Shown here in pieces: positions 36,340-46,945 of a DNA stretch of 64,000 bases. Under the pieces are notes generated by a model, which saw only the letters and a program-made list of their open reading frames with translations, did no database searches and was not told the origin of the DNA. How positions within the stretch are numbered: position 1 is the stretch's first letter; each line of letters opens with the position of its first letter. The translations under genes and the position numbers were made by a program. The stretch comes from Episyrphus balteatus (taxonomy: Eukaryota; Arthropoda; Insecta; Diptera; Syrphidae), in assembly GCF_945859705.1 (NCBI RefSeq), contig NC_079136.1, positions 5,125,501 to 5,189,500 of the forward strand. Reading direction: 5' to 3'.

Positions 36340-37105
36340 GGAATTAATGAATATATTCATTCTATTAATGTATCGTTCATTATTATTTGTCCAATGATCC
36401 TGTTCATTAAGATAATGAACGGCCGTTCATTAAAATCAATGAACGTTCATTAATTCTATGAACCATACATAATTTCATTCATAAAATTTCGAACTTGAAA
36501 TTTCGAACATATTTTAATGAATCGTTCATTAAAACAATGAACAGTGTTCATTGATTTAATGAATACGTTCATAAAAAAAAATAAATGCGTTCATTACATT
36601 AATGAACGGATTCATAGAACTAATGAACCGTTCTTAAAAATAAAAATATCCGTTCATAGAATTAATGAACACGTTCATTAAAATAATGAACCGTTCATAA
36701 AAATAAAAAAAATCGTGCATAAAATTAATGAATGCGTTCATTAAATTAATGAACGCATTCATTGAATCAATGAACCGTTCATAAAAATAAAAAAAAAAAC
36801 CTGCCTAAAATTAATGAACGCGTTCATAGAATTAATGAACGCATTCATAGAATGATTGAATGCCGTTCATAAAATTAATGAACGCCGTTCATAAAATTAA
36901 TGAACGCCTTTCATAAAATTAATGAACGCCGTTCATAAAATTAATGAACGCCGTTCATAGAATTAATGAACGCCGTGCATAGAATTAATGAACGCCGTTC
37001 ATTAAATTAATGAACGCGTTCATAAAAATAAAAAAACCCGTTCGTATTAATTTTACGAACGTGTTCATTAATTTAACGAACGCGTTCATTAATTTTATGA
37101 ACACA
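36340..37105. repeat. ATGAACG/CGTTCAT self-complementary array, left
   Basis: Roughly 22-bp units of the form AATTAATGAACGCCGTTCAT, each itself near-palindromic, repeated more than 20 times with drift. It can fold as many small hairpins or pair with the right-hand array. Confidence 0.9.
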
Positions 37106-38219
37106 GGCCTACGTTCCGTAACTCTTGCACCGTCATAAGTGCTCGAAAAACATTGTGAATTCGAATGAAATCAATTTTTTTGTACAAATTTCATTTTGAT
37201 TCAAATTGTTTTTCTACAACTTATTTCCATGCAAGCGTTATAGAATGTAGGCACTGTTTTCAATAAATTTAAAAAGTTAAATTTCGTATAGTCTTATTTC
37301 TTTGTCAAAGAATTTTTAATCTCCTGTCAAGAAATTAAAAAAATCAACTGACAAATAAATAAGTCATGGAAGCTTAGCTTTCTAAATTTATTAGGTCGAG
37401 ATCTGTGAAAAAGAAAGAAAAATTAATGTGAATCGCCGTTTTCAATTTTTACAAACCTGTACATTCGGTTTTTCATCTCTAATCTTCTCCTTTCTGAAAT
37501 CTTAAAGGTTAAATTAAAGAAATATTTATATTTACATTAACTCTTTTATTGTTCAAATAAACCAAATGAATGGCAGGAAAAATTTTATTACATTATTTTG
37601 TAGATTTATCTTCAGATAAGAAAGTGAAACAAATTATAAAAAGTGAAATTAAGGGAAATTTGAATCAAAATAATATAAGAATTGAAATTTTATGATCTCA
37701 TTTACCAAAACTAGAGCATTTGTACATACATACATTTTTTATTTGGTGGGTGGGTATTCTCACCCATTTTGTTGAGGAAGGCAATATGGTCTTCTTAAGC
37801 TTGAATTGTGTTGCCTATCCAAACGAATGAATACTGCGAGTCCTTGATGGTATGTCGTATAACGTGTTTCCTACCATCTGTGTCTTTTTTTATAACTTTT
37901 TGGAAAGGTACAAAGTATCCATGCAGAGCCCAAAGTAATGCCGCATCTTTACAGTCTGAAAAAAAGCCAACCACATAAATACCAAAATCAGTAAGGCTTT
38001 TAACAACAATTTGGTACAATAATTATATATTTATACATAGCTATATTAAAATGTATGATAGTGTATTTTTAAGTATAAATTTATTTTTACTAATCACTTG
38101 GAATAGTAAAAAATAATAATTACAAGTTCTACTTAAAAATATTTAAACTAAGCACGAACTTTCAGATGAATCTGCTGTTTTAATTTTGATTAGAACCTGT
38201 CGTATATTTTTTTTATTGA
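37106..38219. other. Spacer with one exon-like frame
   Basis: On the minus strand TTTTTTTCAG at about 37974 is followed by an open frame to TAA at 37795 (residues DCKDAALLWALHGYFVPFQK and on to SFVWIGNTIQA). The composition is protein-like and the acceptor is good, but no family is recognised and no partner exon was found. It could be a captured exon or a remnant of a transposon gene. The rest of the interval is AT-rich. Confidence 0.3.
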
Positions 38220-38849
38220 CACGGTTATCAGTACAGAGAAATTTTCAAAAAAAAAATTTTTCATTGAAAAAAATTCTAAGTCCCAATAGTATGTTAAGTT
38301 TTTTTGGCATCGAAAATTTTCTAAGTCCCCAACTAAATTTTTTCATTGAAAAATATTCTAAGTCCCAAAAAAAATTTTCATTGAAAAATATTCAAGTCCC
38401 AAAATAAGTTAAGGTTTTTTTGGTATCGAAAAGTCCCCAACAAGATTTTTTGTATTGAAAAATGTTCTAAGTCCCAAAACTAAGTTAAGTTTTTTTGGCA
38501 TCGAAAATTTTCTAAGTCCCCAACATTGAAAAATATTCTAAGTCCCAAAAAAAATTTTTCATTAAAAAATATTCTAAGTCCCAAAAAAAGATAGGTTTTT
38601 TTGGCATCGAAAATTTTCTAGGTCCCCAACTAAATTTTTTTATTGAAAAATATTCTAAGTCCCAAAAAAAATTTTCATTGAAAAATATTCTAAGTCCCAA
38701 AATAAGTTAAGGTTTTTTTGGCATCGAAAAGTCCCCAACAAGATTTTTTGTATTGAAAAATGTTCTAAGTCCCAAAACTAAGTTAAGTTTTTTTGGCATC
38801 GAAAATTTTCTAAGTCCCCAACATTGAAAAATATTCTAAGTCCTAAACC
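38220..38849. repeat. TTCTAAGTCCC tandem repeat with 298-bp higher-order unit
   Basis: ATTGAAAAATATTCTAAGTC and TTTTTTTGGCATCGAAAA units alternate. A larger block beginning AAAATAAGTTAAGG at 38401 is repeated at 38699, a 298-bp period. Confidence 0.85.
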
Positions 38850-40640
38850 GAAGTTCAAATAATTTATTAGGATTTTTTTAAAATATTTTATGAAAAATCA
38901 TATTGAAAAAGTTAATTTATTCAAGTTTAAAACATCTAAATCAACATTTGGCCTGTTTGCGGTAGAGTGTCAATGATAATATGCAAGTTTATTTCAAAAT
39001 ACTAATGAAAATGATTGTAGATGGTAATCCTAGTTTCATTTTTTCTCAATTTAGTATATCAAACTCTATAAACGATCAAAACCAACGCTTAAAAGTGCAT
39101 AAAAAGTCATTCTATTCAAATTTTATTGATACTCTACCGCATACGCTGCTTTCAGAAAAGAAAAATAAACTAAAAACGAAGTTCAAATAATTTATTATGA
39201 TTTTTTTAAGATATTTTATGAAAATTCATATTAAAAAAGTTAATTTATTCAAGTTTAAAACTTCTAAGTCAATTTTTGGCCTGTTTGCGGTAGAGTGTTA
39301 ATGAAAATATGCAAGTTAATTTCAAAATACTAATGAAAATGATTGTAGATGGTAATCCTAGTTTCATTTTTTCTCAATTTAGTATATCAAACTCAATAAA
39401 CGATCAAAACCAACGCTTAAAAGTGCATAAAAAGTCATTCTATTCAAATTTTATTAATACTCTACCGCATACGCTGCTTTGAGAAGAGAAAAATAAGCTA
39501 AAAACGAAGTTCAAATAATTTATTATGATTTTTTTTAAAATATTTTATGAAAAATCATATTGAAAAAGTTAATTTATTCAAGTTTAAAACTTCTAAGTCA
39601 ATTTTTGGCCTGTTTGCGGTAGAGTGTTAATGAAAATATGCAAGTTAATTTCAAAATACTAATGAAAATGATTGTAGATGGTAATCCTAGTTTCATTTTT
39701 TCTCAATTTAGTATATCAAACTCAATAAACGATCAAAACCAACGCTTAAAAGTGCATAAAAAGTCATTCTATTCAAATTTTATTAATACTCTACCGCATA
39801 CGCTGCTTTGAGAAGAGAAAAATAAACTAAAAACGAAGTTCAAATAATTTATTATGATTTTTTTTAAATATTTTATGAAAAATCATATTGAAAAAGTTAA
39901 TTTATTCAAGTTTAAAACTTCTAAGTCAATTTTTGGCCTGTTTGCGGTAGAGTGTTAATGATAATATGCAAGTTTATTTCAAAATACTAATGAATATGAT
40001 TGTAGATGGTAATCCTAGTTTCATTTTTTCTCAATTTAGTATATCAAACTCAATAAACGATCAAAACCAACGCTTAAAAGTGCATAAAAAGTCATTCTAT
40101 TCAAATTTTATTAATACTCTACCGCATACGCTGCTTTGAGAAGAGAAAAATAAGCTAAAAACGAAGTTCAAATAATTTATTATGATTTTTTTTAAATATT
40201 TTATGAAAAATCATATTGAAAAAGTTAATTTATTCAAGTTTAAAACTTCTAAGTCAATTTTTGGCCTGTTTGCGGTAGAGTGTTAATGATAATATGCAAG
40301 TTTATTTCAAAATACTAATGAAAATGATTGTAGATGGCAATCCTAGTTTCATTTTTTCTCAATTTAGGATATCAAACTCTATAAATGATCAAAACCAACG
40401 CTTAAAAGTGGCTAAAAAAGTCATTCTATTCAAATTTTATTGATACTCTACCGCATACGCTGCTTTCAGAAAAGAAAAATAAGCTAAAAACGAAGTTCAA
40501 ATAATTTTTTAGGATTTTTTTTAAATATTTTATGAAAAATCATATTGAAAAAGTTAATTTATTCAAGTTTAGAATATCTAAATCAATTTTTGGCCTGTTT
40601 GCGGTAGAGTGTTAATGATTATAATGCAATCAAATTTTAA
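38850..40640. repeat. 328-bp satellite, about 5.5 units
   Basis: GAAGTTCAAATAATTT starts units at 38850, 39178, 39506, 39835, 40163 and 40492 (spacing 328-329). Each unit carries an inverted pair, GCGGTAGAGTGTCAAT and ATTGATACTCTACCGC (one mismatch, about 150 bp apart), so every monomer can form a stem. A single 69-codon frame is incidental. Confidence 0.95.
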
Positions 40641-40743
40641 AATATTAATAAAAATGATTCTAGGCAGTAATTGTAGTTCTATTTCTTTGAAATGAACAGC
40701 AAGTTTGTTTTAAGTTTATACAAATTTTGAGAATGTCGTTTAA

Positions 40744-40963
40744 CCCTTTGCTTCCTAGTGGTTTCAGCATGAAACCACGTATTAATTACTTTGTTAGTTT
40801 TTTTTTAATAAAAAATGGACTTCTCCTTTTGTACTCTCAGCTCAAAACATTCCTTATACAATGTTATTACTAGTACAATCATTATTTTTTCATATTAGTG
40901 TGTAATTAGAAAATATCAAAACTTTTTTTCAAGATATTTGTATTTTTTTCCGGGAGCAAAGGG
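40744..40963. mobile_element. TTAA-flanked MITE with CCCTTTGCT termini (piggyBac-like)
   Basis: TTAA at 40740-40743 and 40964-40967 flank CCCTTTGCTTCC and the inverse GGGAGCAAAGGG. An internal TGGTTTC...GAAACCA palindrome lies near the left end. TTAA targets and CCC starts indicate the piggyBac superfamily. Confidence 0.8.
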
Positions 40964-40969
40964 TTAAAT

Positions 40970-41760
40970 ACATTCTTCTGGGAAGGTATCGATATATATA
41001 TAATATAAATCATAAAAAGTAGGTACATACCAGGAATTATTTTAGCAAGATTGGTGGCGGCTGGCGGGAGCAACGTGGTGGCTGGATAGAACGTGGTGTG
41101 GCAAATGACGACGACAGCGGAGGAAGACAATAATGTGGCGGATGTGGCGGCAGCGTGGTGGTGGCAACGTGATGGCACTACATATAAATATATTAATACA
41201 TACGTATATATTTATAAGATAAAATGATCAATAAAAATTATAAAAAGTAGATACATACCAGGAATTATTTTAGCGTGATGATGGTGGTGGCTGGCGGGAA
41301 CAACGTGGTGGCTGGAAGGAACGTGGTGTGGCAAATGACGACAACGACACCGGAGGCAGACAATATGTGGCGGCAGCGTGGTGGTGGCAACGTGGTGTAA
41401 GAAGAGCACTACATATATATAAATATATTAATACAATTATAACACATTTTAGGGATGAAAACACTTACCTTAAATTTTTGATGCATGAAACGACGTGATG
41501 GCAGCAGGCGACGGGCGGACGGCGGCAAATGGGAAATCGAACAAATCTCCTATATATATGATAAAAAACAAATTATTTAACAAAATAAATGTGTACTTTT
41601 AATAAATAAATGCTTTTAAATAATAAATACTACGTAATCTAATGAAATACTTACTTTTTATTTTTGCTTCAGCTCTCCGCTGAATAGCTCCTCTTATCGA
41701 TCAGACATTCACACTGTAACTGAATGGCTTGGGTTGGCTTGGGGACGCCGGCTACATCAT
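40970..41760 (-). other. Candidate spliced transcript with tandemly duplicated GC-rich exons
   Basis: Minus-strand GC-rich segments are separated by short AT-rich introns with consensus sites: exon A ends at 41655 (donor GTAAGT), B 41549-41469 (donor GTAAGT), C 41408-41259 (donor GTATGT), D 41177-41031 (donor GTATGT), E from 40977 (acceptor CCTTCCCAG). Introns are 105, 60, 81 and 53 nt. B, C and D are 81, 150 and 147 nt, all multiples of three. C and D are duplicates (GTTGCCACCACCACGCTGCC; shared end AAAATAATTCCTG). Reading frame is ambiguous: the frame open through C and D (both ending AKIIP) meets a stop in B, while an ATG in B (MHQKFK) reads only into C, about 53 codons. It could be a small-protein gene, a lncRNA or decayed exons. 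I do not recognise the product. Confidence 0.4.
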
Positions 41761-42322
41761 TTAACGAAAGAAATTCTTTCGTTCTACGTATCAACAAGTA
41801 GTGTTCCCACTTTATTTTACGCGTTCTTTAAAATTTAAGTGTGAACTATGTGCAAAGAGCACAGTTAATACACAAAAGGTAATATCTTGTAAATATATGT
41901 TTTCAAAAATCGAATATCATAGATATTGTAAGAATATTGACAATCACAGTAAAAAAAAATAACTTAAAATTTTCTTTCATGTTGAAAGCACAAACAGATG
42001 AAACGACACCAAAAAATAAGTACTAAAGGGGTTTTCACATTCAACAACATTTACATCTCCTTGTGTCGTTAACTACTGTTCACATTGATACGAACGGTTG
42101 TTCAACCGAGATAAATGTTTGTGTGAGCAAGAAAACTTTGAAAATAAGAACAAAACACAAAACTACTTAATATGTACAAACACAAAAAAATACACAAGGT
42201 AATAAGCCCCGTCTTATTTGATTCCTCAACTCGGTTAAAAAAAATGATATTTCGACACCTGTCAAATGTGGTCTCAAAACATTTTATTCTCATACTGAAT
42301 AAAATTATTACTTTAGTAAAAA
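41761..42322. other. AT-rich spacer
   Basis: No element ends or coding evidence. If the candidate transcript is real, its promoter would lie near here; TTCAGTT at about 41717-41723 on the minus strand is a possible initiator, with no TATA box. Confidence 0.3.
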
Positions 42323-42800
42323 GTTAAATGATATGAAAATCTTGTTCATAATTTGATACACTTTTTAAAAGTGTGATCACTGCAACATGCAAGTTGCCCT
42401 TCGTTAAATTTTAATGAACGGTTCATTAAATCAATGAACACGTTCCTAAATCTATGAACACACTCATAAAATTCATGAACACGCTCACTTCCACAATAAA
42501 TGTATTCGTTAAATGATATGAAAACCTTGTCCATAATTTGATACACTTTTTAAAAGTGTGATTACTGAAACATGCAAGTTGCCCTTCGTTAAGTTTTGAT
42601 TAACTATACATTGAATTTATGAACGGTTCATTAAATCAATGAACACGTTCATTAAATCTATGAACACGTTCATTAAATCTATGAACACGTTCATTAAATT
42701 CATGAACACGCTCACTTCGACAGTAAATGTATTCGTTAAATATGAATCTTAACGAATAATTGAAATAATGAATGGTTCATTAAAATAATGAATGGTTTAT
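42323..42800. repeat. Tandem duplication containing ATGAAC units
   Basis: The block GTTAAATGATATGAAAA...ACATGCAAGTTGCCCTTCG starts at 42323 and again at 42508, with a partial third start at 42735. Each copy contains GGTTCATTAAATCAATGAAC-type repeats. Confidence 0.85.
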
Positions 42801-42831
42801 TAAGTTTTGGCGCCTTTTTAAAAAGAAGAAA

Positions 42832-44978
42832 AAAAGATTTATTTTATTTTCGTCATATCTTTTCTATTTTTGCTTTTTTTGAAAAATTGTCATATATAAA
42901 AGGTGTAGATTTTTTAATTTCCGACAGAATTTATTAAATAAGTTTTTTTGATTTTCGCTTTCGTTTAGAAGTTATAGCGACTTTTGTGAAAAAAAAAACA
43001 TCTCTCAAACAAAAAGACATGAAATTTTTACTTTTTTCGTCATAACTTTTTTATTTTTGCTTTTTTTGAAAAATTGTCAGATATAAAAGTTGTAGATTTT
43101 TTAATTTCCGACAGAATTTATTAAATAAGTTTTTTTGATTTTCGCTTTCGTTTAGAAGTTATAGCGACTTTTGTGAAAAAAACATCTCTCAAACAAAAAG
43201 ACATGAAATTTTTACTATTTTCGTCATAACTTTTTTATTTTTGCTTTTTTTGAAAAATTGTCAGATATAAAAGTTGTAGATTTTTTAATTTCCGACAGAA
43301 TTTATTAAATAAGTTTTTTTGATTTTCGCTTTCGTTTAGAAGTTGTAGCGACTTTTGTGAAATAAAACATCTCGCAAACAAAAAGACATGAATTTTTTTT
43401 TTTTCGTCATATCTTTTCTATTTTCTATCTCGCAAACAAAAAGACATGAAATTTTTACTTTTTTCGTCATATCTTTTCTATTTTTGCTTTTTTTGAAAAA
43501 TTGTCAGATATAAAAGATGTAGATTTTTTAATTTCCGACAGAATATATTAAATAAGTTTTTTTGATTTTCGCTTTCGTTTAGAAGTTATAGCGACTTTTG
43601 TGAAAAAAACATCTCTCAAACAAAAAGACATGAAATTTTTACTTTTTTCGTCATAACTTTTTTATTTTTGCTTTTTTTGAAAAATTGTCATATATAAAAG
43701 TTGTAGATTTTTTAATTTCCGACAGAATTTATTAAATAAGTTTTTTTGATTTTCGCTTTCGTTTAGAAGTTGTAGCGACTTTTGTGAAATAAAACATCTC
43801 GCAAACAAAAAGACATGAATTTTTTTTTTTTTCGTCATATCTTTTCTATTTTCTATCTCGCAAACAAAAAGACATGAAATTTTTACTTTTTTCGTCATAT
43901 CTTTTCTATTTTTGCTTTTTTTGAAAAATTGTCAGATATAAAAGATGTAGATTTTTTAATTTCCGACAGAATATATTAAATAAGTTTTTTTGATTTTCGC
44001 TTTCGTTTAGAAGTTATAGCGACTTTTGTGAAAAAAAAAAACATCTCTCAAACAAAAAGACATGAAATTTTTACTTTTTTCGTCATAACTTTTTTATTTT
44101 TGCTTTTTTTGAAAAATTGTCATATATAAAAGTTGTAGATTTTTTAATTTCCGACAGAATTTATTAAATAAGTTTTTTTGATTTTCGCTTTCGTTTAGAA
44201 GTTATAGCGACTTTTGTGAAAAAAAAACATCTCTCAAACAAAAAGACATGAAATTTTTACTTTTTTCGTCATAACTTTTTTATTTTTGCTTTTTTTGAAA
44301 AATTGTCAGATATAAAAGTTGTAGATTTTTTAATTTCCGACAGAATTTATTAAATAAGTTTTTTTGATTTTCGCTTTCGTTTAGAAGTTATAGCGACTTT
44401 TGTGAAAAAAAAAACATCTCAAACAAAAAGACATGAAATTTTTACTTTTTTCGTCATAACTTTTTTATTTTTGCTTTTTTTGAAAAATTGTCATATATAA
44501 AAGTTGTAGATTTTTTAATTTCCGACAGAATTTATTAAATAAGTTTTTTTGATTTTCGCTTTCGTTTAGAAGTTATAGCGATTTTTGTGAAAAAAAAACA
44601 TCTCTCAAACAAAAAGACATGAAATTTTTATTTTTTTCGTCATAACTTTTTTATTTTTGCTTTTTTTGAAAAATTGTCAGATATAAAAGTTGTAGATTTT
44701 TTAATTTCCGACAGAATATATTAAATAAGTTTTATTGATTTTCGCTTTCGTTTAGAAGTTATAGCGACTTTTGTGAAAAAAACATCTCTCAAACAAAAAG
44801 ACATGAAATTTTTACTTTTTTCGTCATATCTTTTCTATTTTTGCTTTTTTTGAAAAATTGTCAGATATAAAAGGTGTAGATTTTTTAATTTCCGACAGAA
44901 TATATTAAATAAGTTTTTTTGATTTTCGCTTTCGTTTAGAAGTAATAGCGACTTTTGCAAAATAAAACATCTCACAAA
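42832..44978. repeat. About 185-bp satellite with 427-bp higher-order repeat
   Basis: Units contain CAAACAAAAAGACATGAAAT, TTTTTCGTCATAACTTTTTT, TTTCCGACAGAATTTATTAA and TTTCGTTTAGAAGTTATAGC, spaced 184-186 bp (e.g. CATCTC at 42999, 43183, 43368), about 11-12 units. A composite block with a short extra TATCTCGCAAACAAAAAGAC insertion starts at 43368 and again at 43795, a 427-bp higher-order period. Confidence 0.95.
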
Positions 44979-44984
44979 CATTGA

Positions 44985-45720
44985 ATTAGTGAATGTGTAT
45001 TGATTCTAATGAATGGCGTTCATTGTTTTAACGAACAGGTTCATAGAATCTTTTATCAAAAATTTTCTCGGATATTTATGAACGGCTGTTCATTGAATTA
45101 ATGAATGGTTCATAGATTTTAATGAATGGCGTTCATTGTTTTAACGAACAGGTTCATAGAATCTTTTATCAAAAAGTGTATCGGATAACAGGTTCGTGTA
45201 TCGGATATTTATGAACGGCTGTTCATTGAATTAATGAATGGTTCATTGATTTTAATGAATGGCGTTCATTGTTTTAACGAACAGGTTCGTGTATCGGATA
45301 TTTATCTTTTATCAAAAAGTGTCTCGGATATTTATGAACGGCTGTTCATTAAATTAATGAATGGTTCATAGATTTTAATGAATGGCGTTCATTGTTTTAA
45401 CGAACAGGTTCATTGGGATAATGAACAGATTTTTTTATGAACGGCTATTCATTGAATTAATGAACGTTCATAGATTTTAATGAATGGTATTCATTGTCTT
45501 AATGTACAGGTTCATTAATTCAATGAATAGCCGTTCATAAAAAAAATTTCAGACAAAAACGGATTTTAATGAACGAGATTAATGAACGTTCATAGGTTCA
45601 TAATTTTATTTTTAATGAATCGTTCATTGAATTAAGGGATGGTGCATTAATTCCGTGAACCGTACATTAATTTCAAGTTAATGAACGCCGTTCATAAATT
45701 TTATGTACAATTTTTTTTTC
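44985..45720. repeat. ATGAAC-type array, right
   Basis: TAATGAATGGCGTTCATTG blocks recur at about 45007, 45120, 45256 and 45376, interleaved with CTTTTATCAAAAA and CGGATATTTATGAACGGC. It is the inverted counterpart in kind of the array at 36340-37105. Confidence 0.85.
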
Positions 45721-45726
45721 AGTGTG

Positions 45727-46674
45727 AGTCTAACATATTCAAGTTAATGCTTTTCAAATTACGTAAATTTCGTTGAAATCTTTATTACTGTTTTAAGTAC
45801 AAGAAGTTCATTCAATGGTGAACTTTACCCTTAAAAAGGTGATTTTGTTCCAATTTTGGGACATGTTGTATTTACTCTTAGACTCTTAGAAAAACTGCAA
45901 TTTTTCAACCTCGAGAGAGAGCTCAATCCAACATTACAAAAGTTCCATCCGGTATGACATAAATGCCAAATTCTACTACTGTACTTTTGTCTGCTAATAT
46001 GATTTTAATCTCTAAAAATTAACTTTATGCTCTAACAGCTTTGACAAAACAAGTTTTTTTTTCGTAAATTGTACTGGTAGCAAGTTATTTGTTAACTTTT
46101 GTGCATCTTTTTATTCAAAATGGTGGAAATATTTAAACATTACTCTGTATAACATTCAACAAAAACTCGAGTGGAGACCCTTCCCGTATTATACTAGCCG
46201 CACTGATTACGAAAATATTTTTTTTTTTACCTTAAAACCTTTTATCTATTCTAAAAAAAAGACGTTTGTAGTACTTTCCAATGATGTATTAATGGTTTAA
46301 CATTTTGTCTTCGTAAAAATAACCTGAACTGCATAAACTCCAGCTAACAATGAGGCATTACATTAACATGATGAAGAATGCCTTAGAAGCGGTCTCCCAA
46401 TTCCGTCTATCTGTTCCTATTTCAAGCTACAGCCGAAACCACTGAAGCTATTTGCTTCAAACTCAGTAGGTAAATAAGGGTTATTGGGTGAGTCCCTATA
46501 AAAAAATATATACAAAATTGAAATTTTTAGGATGACAAAATGCAAAATGCCGAAAAGTCTATTTGAAAAAAAAAAAAACGGACATATCTTTAGAACTTCC
46601 GCATTGAATTTTTAGAGAAATATCTCTTTCCCAATAATAATAATCATACTATGATTGAAAAATTTTAAACACTA
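45727..46674. other. Old repeats including a family A fragment
   Basis: 46170-46225 resembles 30160-30235. 46325-46640 is a diverged family A fragment (GAAGAATGCC, CCGTCTATCTG, CAAGCTACAGCC). No gene seen. Confidence 0.45.
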
Positions 46675-46945
46675 AGGGCCAGTTTGTTCACAGTCAATTA
46701 TATTTTAATCAAGGATTATTCTATAGAAAAATCCTTGATTAAAAGATAATGAAATCGGCCCTAAGTTTGAAAAGATTTTGAAACTATTTTTTCGAAAATG
46801 TCCTTTTAAATACAATTTTTTTAAATGTGTTAACTCATTGGACTTAGTGTCGGTTTGTTCACACTTGATTATCTTTTAATCAAGGATTTTTCTATGGAAT
46901 AATCGCCTTGATTAAAAGATAATCGACTGTGAACAAACTGGCCCT
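46675..46945. mobile_element. 271-bp MITE with AGGGCCAGTTTGTTCACAG termini
   Basis: AGGGCCAGTTTGTTCACAGT at the left and its inverse at the right; TA outside both ends (46673-46674, 46946-46947). AATCAAGGAT...ATCCTTGATT palindromes sit inside each TIR. TA targets suggest Tc1/mariner-type mobilisation; a 3-bp PIF/Harbinger target fits less well because the flanks read TAA and TTA. Confidence 0.82.

Larger units (their letters stand above)
36319..45724. mobile_element. 9.4-kb composite block bracketed by CACTGAA ends and ATGAAC arrays
   Basis: Starts CACTGAACCAAAAAGGTACAT and ends with the approximate inverse (ATGTACAATTTTTT... TTCAGTG); the dinucleotide TG lies outside both ends (36317-36318, 45725-45726). 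Next to each end is a long array of self-complementary ATGAACG/CGTTCAT units. Between them lie two satellites, a TTAA-flanked MITE and GC-rich exon-like blocks. It is either one large foldback with acquired cargo or two separate elements. Treating it as a single unit is an inference. Confidence 0.45.

Noticed and set aside
36340..45720. CRISPR-like appearance of regular short repeats
   Set aside because: Units are contiguous or near-contiguous, self-complementary and lack unique spacers; the setting is an insect genome.
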